DNA from: JACKBK01 sp963707275
GTDB lineage: Bacteria > Chloroflexota > Anaerolineae > JAAEKA01
Reading direction: 5' to 3'
Assembly: GCA_963707275.1 (NCBI GenBank)
Contig: CAVPPH010000003.1
Span: 620,001 to 684,000 of the forward strand
Length of the DNA: 64,000 nt
Part shown: one piece after another, positions 55,151 to 63,783 of the stretch
Position numbering within the stretch: the first letter of the stretch is position 1
Layout: every line of letters starts with the position of its first letter
Notes under the pieces: model-generated
What the model was told of the DNA's origin: nothing
What the model saw: only the letters and a program-made list of their open reading frames with translations
The model's database searches: none
Position numbers and translations under genes: made by a program

Positions 55151-55774
55151 TTAGCCAAGATAGTAGGTCAGATGCTGGAGATGTACCGCCGGGTCGATGT
55201 GCTCGACGCGGATGCCGGAGGGCACCATCAACGAGATCGGCGCGTAGTTGAGCAACGCCTTCACGCCAGCGGCCATAAGGGTGTTGGCAACAGGCTGGGC
55301 TTCCTCGGCCGGCACCGCGATGATTGCCATCTCCCAGCCCACCGCTTTTACCCGCTCGGACAAGGTTGCCACATCTTCGACCACCAGGCCTTCGACGATC
55401 TCGCGACCGACTTTGTCGGCGCTCTTATCGAACACGGCAGCGATGTGGAATCCTCGTCCTGCGAAGCCACGGTAGTTGGCCAGGGCGTGACCCAGGTCGC
55501 CGGCTCCGATCAGCACCACATCCCACATGCGATCCACATGCAGGATCTGCTTGAGGTTGGTTTCCAGGTGTCGGATGTCATATCCGGTCCCCTGCTTGCC
55601 AAACTCACCGAAGTGCGAGAGGTCCTTGCGAATCTGGGCAGAACTGATGCCCAGCCGGTCACCAAGTTCTTGCGAAGAGGTGATTTCACGATGTTCCGTT
55701 TTGAGGAATGTGAGCGCCCGCAAATAGATTGGTAAGCGGCCGACTACAATGTCGGGAACGGGCTTGTTGTCCAT
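55151..55774 (-). CDS. rex: Redox-sensing transcriptional repressor Rex
   Basis: 207 aa. N-terminal winged helix: VGRLPIYLRALTFL, ITSSQELGDRLGISSAQIRK, DLSHFGEFGKQGTGYDI; Rossmann NAD(H) site VVLIGAGDLGHALANY (Gly90, Gly92, Gly95); C-terminal swapped helix AVHLQHLTYYLG. Senses the NADH/NAD+ ratio and represses fermentative/respiratory genes. Start 55774 with AAGGAGAAAG. Its own promoter carries a Rex-like operator, so autoregulation is likely. Confidence 0.93.
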   Translation of the reverse strand: MDNKPVPDIVVGRLPIYLRALTFLKTEHREITSSQELGDRLGISSAQIRKDLSHFGEFGKQGTGYDIRHLETNLKQILHVDRMWDVVLIGAGDLGHALANYRGFAGRGFHIAAVFDKSADKVGREIVEGLVVEDVATLSERVKAVGWEMAIIAVPAEEAQPVANTLMAAGVKALLNYAPISLMVPSGIRVEHIDPAVHLQHLTYYLG

Positions 55775-55809
55775 AGCAACCTTTCTCCTTGAGCGTCCTT
55801 GTTCAAGAC

Positions 55810-55869
55810 TTGTGAAGCGCCTTTCACGCAATAATAGCATGAGAGCTTTCTTTGTGCAAACTTTGACAA
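55810..55869 (-). promoter_or_regulatory. rex promoter with Rex-type operators
   Basis: Minus-strand TTGCAC (55854-55859) and TATTAT (55831-55836), 17-bp spacer. The -35 is embedded in TTGTGCAAACTTTGACAA (55852-55869), 12 of 14 matches to the Rex consensus TTGTGAA-N4-TTCACAA. A second dyad GTGAA-N6-TTCAC (55812-55827) lies over the transcription start with a spacer 2 bp longer than consensus. Confidence 0.65.
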
Positions 55870-55933
55870 AGGTCATACGGCATGATACAACCCATCGTAC
55901 ATAACAAATGTCTCACCGGACGAGGACAAGACT

Positions 55934-56689
55934 ATGGAAGCAATTTCTCCCGTACAAAGACCGCTCCTGTCGCTGTTGATTGGCATCATCGACCGGCCCC
56001 GCAGCACCTTCGAACAGGTGTTGGCTTTTCCACGTTGGAAGTGGGCCGTGCCAGCGGTGCTGGGACTGCTGGCAGCGGCGGTTCTGGTGGCGATGAGCGC
56101 GCAATTGCTGGCCGAGCAGGCAGCACAGCAGCAAGCCATCGCCTATTCACAGATCCAGGGCCAACTGGAAGGCATGACCGAGGCGCAGCGCGAACAGGTG
56201 CGCCAGCAAATGGGCATGATGAGCACACCGGTCGCGGTCGCAGCAACCACCTTCGCTCTGCGATCCGCCGGCCTGTTCATCGGTTGGGCCATCGGCACGC
56301 TCATCATCTACTTCGGTCTGGTGATCGGCGGGCTCGAGATTGGTTTTGGCGCCCTCTTCAGCGCTTACTCCTGGACTTCGTTGCCGTTCGTCGCGCGCGA
56401 CCTGGCGGACGCGGCGTTCGTATCGATCAGCGGCACGCTGCGTGTCAATCCGGGCTTGAGCTACTTTCTTTCAACGGGAGATGTGCTGGCCGATGCCCGC
56501 AACCCGCTGTGGGTGCTGACCGGTCAGATCGACCTGTTTTTCCTGTGGCATCTCATTCTGGTCTACGCGCTGATCCGGGCTGCCCGCCCCAAGGGCGGCG
56601 CGATCGGCCTCACCCTGGTTTACACACTGATCTACCTCGCGCTGCGCGTGTTGCCTGCGATAGCAACAGCTCAGTTGTCATTCGGTTAG
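55934..56689 (+). CDS. Yip1-domain membrane protein
   Basis: 251 aa. IDRPRSTFEQVLAFPRWKWA is the cytoplasmic Yip1-family lead, followed by five to six hydrophobic segments, with a helical extracytoplasmic loop (about residues 60-95, QLEGMTEAQREQVRQQM) and WTSLPFVARDLADAAF. Bacterial Yip1 proteins are of unknown function. Divergent from rex; the shared 160-bp region contains the Rex-type operators. Confidence 0.75.
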   Translation: MEAISPVQRPLLSLLIGIIDRPRSTFEQVLAFPRWKWAVPAVLGLLAAAVLVAMSAQLLAEQAAQQQAIAYSQIQGQLEGMTEAQREQVRQQMGMMSTPVAVAATTFALRSAGLFIGWAIGTLIIYFGLVIGGLEIGFGALFSAYSWTSLPFVARDLADAAFVSISGTLRVNPGLSYFLSTGDVLADARNPLWVLTGQIDLFFLWHLILVYALIRAARPKGGAIGLTLVYTLIYLALRVLPAIATAQLSFG

Positions 56690-56790
56690 CCGGTCGGCAA
56701 CGGGACGAATCCCACCGATTGTGGGCACAAAACGCGGTACAATGTTGAGAAGTACACAATCGAAACAGAACGAAAAAAGGTAACAACTCA

Positions 56791-56866
56791 CCCGTCATTC
56801 CCGCGTAGGCGAGAATGCAGCGCCCGCCGGAGTTCGTTCTCGCCTGAGCGGGAATGACGAGACGGG
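56791..56866. repeat. CGTCATTCCCGC...GCGGGAATGACG dispersed palindrome
   Basis: Outer arms CCCGTCATTCCCGC and GCGGGAATGACGAGACGGG, inner arms AGGCGAGAA / TTCTCGCCT, 76 bp in all. Relatives at 59147-59216 and, partial, 13230-13260. In the leader of the membrane fusion protein gene. Confidence 0.75.
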
Positions 56867-56893
56867 TGGGCAGTTGTAAGAAGAGAAAGTAAC

Positions 56894-58360
56894 ATGCGAC
56901 GAATAGCAATCATCCTTGTCATCCTGGCCGTTGTGATCGGCGGCAGCCTCGTGCTGTACCGCTACACCAGCCAGGCCAAAGAACCACCGGCGCCCGACTA
57001 CGAGACCATCAAAGCCGAGACCGGCAACTTAATTTCCACCGTCAGCGCCACCGGCTCCATCGAACCGGAGGATCAGGTCGCCCTGCTCTTCCGCGGCGGC
57101 AGCCGCGTGGCCGAAGTGCTGGTCAAGGAAGGCGACCTGGTCGTGGCCGATCAGGTGCTGGCACGGCTGGACACCACCGACATCTCGCTGGCCATGGCCC
57201 AGGCAGAGACCAACCTTGCCATCAGCCAGGCGCAGCTCGAAAAGCTGAAGACGCCGTCCATTGAAGTGGACATCACCGCGGCACAGGCAGCGATTACCAG
57301 CGCCGAAGCCACGGCTGCCAGCGCGCGTGCTGCACTGGAAAGCGCGCAGGCCAGCTACAACGATCTCGTGGCCGGCCCGTCGGCCGACGAACTGCAGGCC
57401 GCTCAGGCGACACTGGAACGGGCGCGCATTGTCCGTGACCAGGCGCAGTCAGCCTACGACCAGGTCGCCAACCAGCCCAACGTCGGCATGTTGCCCCAAT
57501 CCGCGCAATTGCAGCAGGCCACCGTGGACTACGAGACCGCCGCGGCCAACTATCGCATCACCACCGCTAAACCGAAAGCCAGCCAGCTTGCCGCCGCCCG
57601 CGCCCAGATCGCGCAGGCCGAGGCGTCGGTCGCCCAAGCCGAGGCGTCGCTGGCCAATGCACAGTCCAGCCTGGAACGGCTCCAGCGCGGCCCGGCAGAC
57701 CAGGATCTCGCGATCTCTGAAGCGCAGGTGCGGCAGAGCGAGCTGGCAATTGCCCAGTCACGATTGAACGAAAGCAACAGCGAGCTGGTCAGCCCCATCA
57801 GCGGCACGGCTACGGCGGTCAACATCGGGATCGGCGAGCTGCCGCCGGCGGGCCAGCCGGCCGTCGTCGTGACCGACCTGTCGCGCTTCCACCTCGACAT
57901 CCTGGTGGACGAGATCGATATCGCCAAGCTATCCGAAGGCCAGCCCGTCAACGTTACTCTGGACGCGCTGCCTGACGCCGTCATCAGCGGCCACATCGAT
58001 CGGATCGCGTCGACGCCCGTCAGCACCGCCGGCATCACCTCATACAAGGTGACGGTGGTCGTGGACGAAACCAGCGCCCCGCTGCGCAGCGGTCTCAGCG
58101 CCACGGCCAGCATCACCACCGACGAGCTGCGCGACATCGTGCTCCTACCCAACCGCGCGATCCAGATCGACCGCTCCTCCGGGCGCGCCCTGGTCGAAAA
58201 GATCGTCAACGGCGTCCCCACCACCACCGAGGTTCAGTTGGGATCGCGCAACGAACAGTTCAGCCAGATACTCAGCGGCGTCGAGGCGGGCGATGAACTG
58301 GCGATCCGCAGCGGCGGCGGCCTGGATCAACTGCGCTCGTCCATGTTCGGTGGGGGATAG
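56894..58360 (+). CDS. Membrane fusion protein (HlyD/MacA-like efflux adaptor)
   Basis: 488 aa. N-terminal membrane anchor (IAIILVILAVVIGGSLVLYR), lipoyl-like beta-barrel halves (LFRGGSRVAEVLVKEGDLVV and VSPISGTATAVNIGIGELPP), and a long Ala/Gln-rich alpha-hairpin coiled coil (about 85-290: QAEASVAQAEASLANAQSSL). The C-terminal beta domain ends with LPNRAIQIDRSSGRALVEKI. In a monoderm or simple-walled bacterium it would link to the MacB-type ATPase that starts 1 bp after its stop. Confidence 0.87.
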   Translation: MRRIAIILVILAVVIGGSLVLYRYTSQAKEPPAPDYETIKAETGNLISTVSATGSIEPEDQVALLFRGGSRVAEVLVKEGDLVVADQVLARLDTTDISLAMAQAETNLAISQAQLEKLKTPSIEVDITAAQAAITSAEATAASARAALESAQASYNDLVAGPSADELQAAQATLERARIVRDQAQSAYDQVANQPNVGMLPQSAQLQQATVDYETAAANYRITTAKPKASQLAAARAQIAQAEASVAQAEASLANAQSSLERLQRGPADQDLAISEAQVRQSELAIAQSRLNESNSELVSPISGTATAVNIGIGELPPAGQPAVVVTDLSRFHLDILVDEIDIAKLSEGQPVNVTLDALPDAVISGHIDRIASTPVSTAGITSYKVTVVVDETSAPLRSGLSATASITTDELRDIVLLPNRAIQIDRSSGRALVEKIVNGVPTTTEVQLGSRNEQFSQILSGVEAGDELAIRSGGGLDQLRSSMFGGG

Positions 58361-58361
58361 C

Positions 58362-59135
58362 ATGAGCGAACAGGCCAGCCAGCCAGTCATCGAGATACGC
58401 GACGTCGCCAAGGTCTATCGCATGGGCGACGTCGAAGTGCACGCCCTGCGCGGGGCGTCGCTGAAAGTACATCCGGGCGAAATGGTCGCCATCATGGGGC
58501 CCTCCGGCTCAGGCAAGTCCACGCTGATGAACATCATCGGCTGCCTGGACCAGCCTACCAGCGGCGACTACTTTCTGGACGGTAAGAACGTCAGCCACCT
58601 CAGCGAAGATGAGCTGGCCGCCGTGCGCAGCCGCAAGATCGGCTTCGTATTCCAGAGTTTCAACCTGTTGTCGCGTACCACAGCCCTGGCCAACGTCGAA
58701 TTGCCGCTGATCTATGCCGGCGGCAAGGATCGACGCGCGCGCGCCGAAGCGGCGCTGAAGCGGGTCGGTCTGGGCGATCGGCTGGACCACAAACCCAACG
58801 AGCTATCGGGCGGCCAGCAGCAGCGGGTCGCCATCGCCCGTTCGCTGATCAACGACCCGTCCATCATCCTGGCCGACGAACCAACCGGCAACCTGGACTC
58901 CAAATCGGGCGCCGAGATCATGGCTATCTTCCAGGAGTTGAACGAACTTCAGGGCATCACCATCATCTTCGTCACCCATGAACCGGATATCGCCGAACAC
59001 ACCCGCCGCATCGTGCGTCTCATGGACGGCATGGTGGTCGAGGATTCACCCGTTCTCGAACAGCGTCGCGCGAGCGATCGCGCCTACGCCCGCCGCGTGC
59101 GCGACATGATCGCGCAACCCGGTCAGACCGCGTAA
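58362..59135 (+). CDS. MacB/LolD-type ABC transporter ATPase
   Basis: 257 aa. Walker A AIMGPSGSGKSTLMNIIGCL, Q-loop GFVFQSFNLLSRTTALANVE, signature LSGGQQQRVAIARSLIND, Walker B IILADEPTGNLDSKSG, H-loop FVTHEPDIAEHTRR. The MacB/FtsE-like pattern VYRMGDVEVHALRGASLKVH is clear. Start 58362. No FtsX/MacB-type permease follows: the next gene is ComEC, so the permease is encoded elsewhere or the operon is incomplete. Confidence 0.9.
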   Translation: MSEQASQPVIEIRDVAKVYRMGDVEVHALRGASLKVHPGEMVAIMGPSGSGKSTLMNIIGCLDQPTSGDYFLDGKNVSHLSEDELAAVRSRKIGFVFQSFNLLSRTTALANVELPLIYAGGKDRRARAEAALKRVGLGDRLDHKPNELSGGQQQRVAIARSLINDPSIILADEPTGNLDSKSGAEIMAIFQELNELQGITIIFVTHEPDIAEHTRRIVRLMDGMVVEDSPVLEQRRASDRAYARRVRDMIAQPGQTA

Positions 59136-59146
59136 ATCCAGTTCGT

Positions 59147-59216
59147 CCGTCATTACCGCGCAGGCGGGAATCCAAGTTTGCGAAGTGTGGATTGCCACCG
59201 CCGCGGGAATGACGGC
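59147..59216. repeat. CGTCATTACCGC...GCGGGAATGACG dispersed palindrome
   Basis: Outer arms CCGTCATTACCGC and CGCGGGAATGACGG, inner AATCCA / TGGATT, 70 bp. Related to 56791-56866. Confidence 0.7.
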
Positions 59217-59254
59217 CGTTGTGAAGTCGCCACACTGGTAGCCGCAGCAACCCC

Positions 59255-59282
59255 TTGACGACCCGCGCCGCCTGGGTATAAT
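59255..59282 (+). promoter_or_regulatory. comEC promoter
   Basis: TTGACG (59255-59260), 16 bp, TATAAT (59277-59282). Confidence 0.7.
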
Positions 59283-59372
59283 GATGCCCGGCGGCGCTTT
59301 CTTTTCAGGCGCGGCGCGGGCTGGCCAGGCTGCTTACCGGCCCGCCGAAAACTCCGATTTGTGTAACTGACG

Positions 59373-61840
59373 GTGGGATGGCAAGGCGGAATGACCCTTG
59401 TCTGGTTGATCATTGCGTGGGCAACAGGAATCTGGCTGGCGCGCTGGGCCTGGTCGCTGGGCGCGGTCAGTTGCGACTCGCCGGGGCCGTTCATCTGGGC
59501 CGGGCTGCTCGCGTTGCCTGCCGTTGTGCTGGTCGTGAGCCGCAACCGGCCAAGCTGGCGGCTGCCGGCCGCGGCAATCCTCTTCCTTTTGCTGGGCGCG
59601 CTGCGTTTTCAGCTTTCCCCCTTCCTGCCCTGCTTCTCCCCGGCCGATCTGGCCTTTCACAACGGCTCGCTCGACAACCCCGCCTGGGCGACGGTGACCG
59701 GCGTGGTCGTCAAGCCGCCCGAGGCGCGCGACACCCGGGTGCGCATTCGCCTGCGCGCCGAGAGCCTGACGCTGGCCAACCAGGGCGACCCGCTGCCGGT
59801 GGATGGCGACGCGCTGTTGACCGTGGACCGCGCCCTGGGACTGCGCTACGGCGACCGCATCGCGGTGCGCGGCCGGCTGGAGGAGGCGCCGGTCTTCGAG
59901 GATTTCGACTACAGGGAATACCTGGCTCGTCAGGGCGTGCACACGCTGGTGCAGCAGCCGCAGGTCACGGTGCTGGGCCACGGCTACGGCCATCGGTTTT
60001 GGGAGGCGCTCTATCGCTTTCGCGACCGCGCCCAGGCTGTCATCGCCCGCCTGCTGCCGGAGCCGGAGTCGGGGCTGCTGACCGGCATCCTGCTGGGCGT
60101 GGAAACCGGCATCGATCCGGCGCTCTACGACATGTTCAACCGCACCGGCGTCTCGCACATCATCGTGATCTCGGGATTCAACATCACCATCGTTGCCGGG
60201 CTGCTGACGGCCATCTTTGCGCGGCTGATCGGCGGCAAGCGCGCCTTCTGGCCGGTGATCGGCGGCATCATCCTCTACACGCTGCTGGTGGGCGCGGACG
60301 CAGCGGTGGTGCGGGCCGCGATCATGGGCGTGCTGGTGGCACTGGCGGTTTACCTGAATCGGCGCAGCACCGCCGCGGTCTCGCTGTTCGTGGCCGGCTT
60401 CCTGATGACGCTGCTCAACCCGCTGACGCTGTGGGATGTCGGCTTCGAGCTGAGCTTCATCGCCACGCTGAGCCTGGTGCTCTTCGCCACGCCGATGACG
60501 CAGTGGTTCGAGGGCAAGGTCAACGCGCGCCTGCCGGCCGGCGTGGCCCGCACCGCGACCGGCTTCCTCAACGACGCGCTGATCGTGACGCTGGCCGCGA
60601 CGATCCTGACCCTGCCGCTGATCGCGTTCTACTTCGGCCGCGTCTCGGTCGTCTCGCCGCTGACCAACCTGCTGGTGCTGCCGGTGCAGCCGTACGTCAT
60701 GATCTGGGGCGGCCTGGGCACGATCCTGGGGCTGATCGGCGAGTCGCTCCATGCGCTTTGGCTGGCCGCGCAGGCCGCCATGACGATCCCGTTCCTGGCG
60801 CTGCACTGGACCGTCGCGGTGGTGGAGGCGCTGGCGCCGCTGCCCTTCGCGTCGGTCAACGTCGATCTGGGCCGCGCCGGGCTGTGGGTGTTTTACCTGG
60901 CGCTGGGTGGCATCGTGCTGACGCTGCGATCTGACAGCCGGTGCTGGGCAAGCTGCGCCAGGCGCTCACTTCCTCGACCGCGACGACGCTTTCGGCCGGC
61001 GCGTTGCTGGTGGTGGGCGGGCTGCTGTTCGTCTCGCTGCGCACCCAGCCGGACGGCAAGCTGCACGTCCATTTCCTGGACTTCGAGCGCGGCGAGGCGG
61101 TGCTGATCGAGACGCCCGACGGCCAGCAGGTGCTGATCGACGGCGGCTACAGCCCGACCGCGCTGCTGGGCACGCTGGGGCGACACATGCCCTTCTACGA
61201 CCGCAAGCTCGAGCTGGTGGTGCTGACGCATCCCGGCGACGAACGGGTCGGCGGGCTGGTCGGCCTGCCGGAGCGCTACCAGATCGACCAGGTGTTGCAG
61301 GCGCCCTTCCCCTATCCATCGACGGCCTATGAAAGCTGGCTGCGGCTGTTGCAGCGCCAGCAGATACCGGTGACGCGCGCCGAGGCCGGCACGCGCGTGC
61401 TGCTGGGCAACGGCATCGCGCTGGACGTGTTGCATCCCGGCCCGGACCCGACGCTGACCGGCGACGGCGAGCCGGACCTGGAAGCCAACTCGCTGGTGCT
61501 GCGGCTGAGCTGGGGCGACACCAGCTTCCTGCTGACCGGCGACGCCAGCGACGACGTGCAGGACGCGCTGGCAAGGAGCGGCGTCGATCTGCGCTCGACG
61601 GTCGTCAAGCTGCCCGACGGCGGCCGCCAGGCCAGCTTCAGCCAGCCGCTGCTGGAAGCGGTGCAGGCGCAGCAGGCCGTCGTCTTCGTGCAAAGCGACG
61701 ACCGCTTCCGCCAGCTGTCAGGCGCAGTGCAGGATGCGTGGGTTGAGGCGGTGGGCGCGGAGAACTTCCACCGCACGGATTTGGAGGGGACGGTGAGTTT
61801 TACCAGCGATGGGAAGACGGTCTGGATTGACGGGCGTTAG
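59373..61840 (+). CDS. comEC: ComEC/Rec2 DNA-uptake channel (one frame change, degenerate MBL site)
   Basis: About 820 aa. N-terminal DUF4131-like and OB-like region (VTGVVVKPPEARDTRVRIRL, YGDRIAVRGRLEEAPVFEDF, DYREYLARQGVHTLV), then the competence channel (LLPEPESGLLTGILLGVETG, MFNRTGVSHIIVISGFNITI). About ten helices follow, then after a frame change near 60935 a C-terminal MBL domain (LHVHFLDFERGEAVLIETPD, LELVVLTHPGDERVGGLVGL, LSWGDTSFLLTGDASDD). Takes up single-stranded DNA across the membrane. The MBL motif reads HPGDE where active nucleases have HxHxDH. A part copy of its 3' end lies at 63302-63527. An alternative start is 59391. Confidence 0.87.
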
Positions 61841-61955
61841 ATTGCCCGGCAAGAGCGAGAGAAACCAGGTCGGTGGCGTTGACAAAGAGGATGTCTTGCC
61901 AGCTCTTTCCACGGAGGCAGTCTGTCAAGAACTACTGACGGAAACGATGCACTGG

Positions 61956-62387
61956 TTAATCGCTTTCGAGCGCGTCAAGCAATCCTTGAACACCCCAAAG
62001 CTGAACGCCGTAGTCGGCCATGGCACTGCGGAGGTCGTCGTCGGCACGCAAATCGTCGTCACCGGTTAGGATTGCATTTGCCCTGCCATCGATAGCCGTT
62101 GCCAAAACCGGATGGTCTTTGGGGTCGCGGCAGCGAGGCGGGATGGTTGTTAGCTCCACCATCTCAGCGCGCGAACGCATCTGGCGGCGCAGCTTTTCCG
62201 CTTGTAGCGGATCGATATGCTTACTCAATCGGGGGCGTTGGGAGACCGCATCGAACTCGTCCAGCAGGGCCTGGCTGGTAATCAACTGAAACCGGTCGTC
62301 CTGCCAGGCATTCATAACGGGCAACGTGATACGACCGCGCAACAAGACGCGTATCCAGATATTGGTATCAACGACAATGCGCAGCAT
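61956..62387 (-). CDS. PIN-domain toxin (VapC-like)
   Basis: 143 aa. MLRIVVDTNIWIRVLLRGRI with the first Asp and NIW, RFQLITSQALLDEFDAVSQR, KDHPVLATAIDGRANAILTG, DDDLRADDDL acidic cluster. PIN ribonuclease of the COG1569 type. Start 62387, 6 bp after the antitoxin stop on the minus strand. Confidence 0.85.
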   Translation of the reverse strand: MLRIVVDTNIWIRVLLRGRITLPVMNAWQDDRFQLITSQALLDEFDAVSQRPRLSKHIDPLQAEKLRRQMRSRAEMVELTTIPPRCRDPKDHPVLATAIDGRANAILTGDDDLRADDDLRSAMADYGVQLWGVQGLLDALESD

Positions 62388-62393
62388 GAAATA

Positions 62394-62639
62394 TCACGAG
62401 CGGTGTTGGCGCACAGCGCTTACTTCAGCCAAGATGTCATCGTCAGAGATTTCGTCAACGGGAGGTTGACCGTACAGTTCAGCAATCAGTTGGGCTAGCT
62501 CGATATCCAGGTCATCGTCGGTCAATGCTCTGGCAAGTTCCGCCCTCTCCACTGGCTCCAATTGACGCGCAGCCGCTATCAACTGTTCGACCGATAGCTG
62601 CACCTTGACGTCTGGAATTGTGATGGTGGCTAATCTCAT
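62394..62639 (-). CDS. Small antitoxin-like partner of the PIN toxin
   Basis: 81 aa. RLATITIPDVKVQLSVEQLI, AAARQLEPVERAELARALTD, DDLDIELAQLIAELYGQPPV. Beta-helix-helix start then acidic tail, as in antitoxins of PIN pairs. Start 62639 (an upstream ATG 15 bp earlier is possible). Its 3' part is duplicated at 63533-63690. Confidence 0.75.
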   Translation of the reverse strand: MRLATITIPDVKVQLSVEQLIAAARQLEPVERAELARALTDDDLDIELAQLIAELYGQPPVDEISDDDILAEVSAVRQHRS

Positions 62640-62801
62640 TTCATCACCTGGCAACGATTAGTATGGATGTTCGGTTGTCGTGCGTAACCTGGGCGCACGC
62701 GGTGGAAGGCATTGTAGCGGAGGCAATGCGAATTGACAAACGTCGTGTTTTCCAGCAAGTGATCGAGCCGCAGTAGCTCGGCCATCAACCTCAATTCGTG
62801 G

Positions 62802-62807
62802 TATAAT
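62802..62807 (+). promoter_or_regulatory. -10 element of hicBA
   Basis: TATAAT (62802-62807), 49 bp before the hicB ATG. No clear -35. Confidence 0.45.
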
Positions 62808-62855
62808 CTTCACACCGCAGTTACAAGACTTGTGACTCAGATGCGAGGTAGATCA

Positions 62856-63107
62856 ATGAGACAGGTGATCATTTACCCTGGTGAAGACGGCTATTGGGTC
62901 GCAGAATGTCCGACGTTGCCCGGCTGCATCAGTCAGGGAAACTCCAGAGAAGACGCGGTCATTAATATCGGCGAGGCGATCCGCGGGTACATTGCGGCTC
63001 TAGAGGAGGATGGGTTATCCGTCCCGCCAGAACGTTTTGATACGCTGGTCGTCGCCGTACGAGTAGACTGCCAACGATATCGGGCGGCGACTGCGTCAAG
63101 GCATTGA
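62856..63107 (+). CDS. hicB: HicB-family antitoxin
   Basis: 83 aa as read. MRQVIIYPGEDGYWVAECPT, LPGCISQGNSREDAVINIGE, AIRGYIAALEEDGLSVPPER, FDTLVVAV is a full HicB pseudo-RNase-H domain. The expected stop after VVAV is absent: GTACGAGTAG stands where GTATGAGTAG (stop TGA, and ATG of hicA) would fit, so the frame runs 15 residues further. Hence the true end may be 63062. Confidence 0.85.
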   Translation: MRQVIIYPGEDGYWVAECPTLPGCISQGNSREDAVINIGEAIRGYIAALEEDGLSVPPERFDTLVVAVRVDCQRYRAATASRH

Positions 63108-63280
63108 GCAAGGCCGGGTTCTATCTCAAGCGCCAGGAAGGTAGCCATATGATCCTGCGGCGCGATGATCCCTTCGCCCAACTCGTGGTGCCCAATCACA
63201 AAGAACTGGACCGTGGCACCCTACGCGCCATTATCCGGCAAGCCGGTCTCAGTGTAGACGAGTTCACAAGACTCTTGTGA
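63059..63280 (+). CDS. hicA: HicA-family toxin with ACG at the start position
   Basis: About 73 aa in a clean frame: SRLPTISGGDCVKALSKAGF, YLKRQEGSHMILRRDDPFAQ, LVVPNHKELDRGTLRAIIRQ, AGLSVDEFTRLL. This is a complete HicA dsRBD-like mRNA interferase with catalytic His in GSHM. No ATG, GTG or TTG lies between the upstream stop and the domain; the position expected for ATG is ACG (63059-63061). Order hicB-hicA is the less common one. Confidence 0.8.
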   Translation, partial: TSRLPTISGGDCVKALSKAGFYLKRQEGSHMILRRDDPFAQLVVPNHKELDRGTLRAIIRQAGLSVDEFTRLL

Positions 63281-63301
63281 CGCCTGAGATCACTGCTGAA
63301 G

Positions 63302-63527
63302 TCAAGTTCCCGGCGGCGGCCGCTTGGCCAGATGCTGGAAGCCGGGCAGGCGCAGCAGGCGGTCGTCTTCGTGCACCGCGCCTGACGACCGCTTCCGTCA
63401 GTTGTCAGGCGCGGTGCAGGACGCGTGGGTTGAGCTGGTCGGCGAGGAGAATTTCCACCGGACGGATTTGGAGGGGACAGTGAGTTTTACCAGCGATGGG
63501 GAGACGGTTTGGATTGACAGGCGATAG
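63302..63527 (+). pseudogene. Duplicated fragment of the comEC 3' end
   Basis: Closely matches 61612-61840 with a short internal deletion: AQQAVVFV, then after a frame change DRFRQLSGAVQDAWVELVGE, ENFHRTDLEGTVSFTSDGET, ending VWIDRR and TAG at 63525-63527. Too short to fold; a segmental duplication. Confidence 0.85.
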
Positions 63528-63532
63528 GTCGG

Positions 63533-63690
63533 CGCACAGCGCTTACTTCAGCCAAAAACGTCATAGTCAGAGATTTCGTCGACGGGGGGATGATCGTACA
63601 AATCCGCTATCAGTTGGGTTAGCTCAGTATCCAGGTCATCGTCGGCCAATGCCTTGGCAAGTTCTGCCCTTTTCAAACATTCCTTCATCA
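63533..63690 (-). pseudogene. Duplicated 3' fragment of the PIN-associated antitoxin
   Basis: Nucleotide-level copy of about 62410-62550 (GCGCACAGCGCTTACTTCAG onward) with several substitutions and at least one indel (GCCAAAAACGTC versus GCCAAGATGTC). It directly adjoins the comEC fragment, skipping vapC. Confidence 0.75.
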
Positions 63691-63783
63691 ATGGCTCTCC
63701 AAACAGCAACTGAGTTCTTGTACAAAGGGTTCACGTTTCAGCAAGACGTCCAACACCACGTTGGTGTCTAGTATGACGCGCAT
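63688..63783 (-). pseudogene. Truncated PIN-domain toxin (31 aa)
   Basis: MRVILDTNVVLDVLLKREPF, VQELSCCLESH then stop. The N-terminus is a standard PIN start (first Asp, TN-V-LD), but the chain breaks off where duplicated sequence begins, so the toxin is cut. It starts at the stop of the next antitoxin (TGATG overlap). Confidence 0.75.

Noticed and set aside
61841..61955. Additional short gene between comEC and the PIN toxin
   Set aside because: Open frames are short, antisense to the toxin end, and lack a ribosome site or family features.
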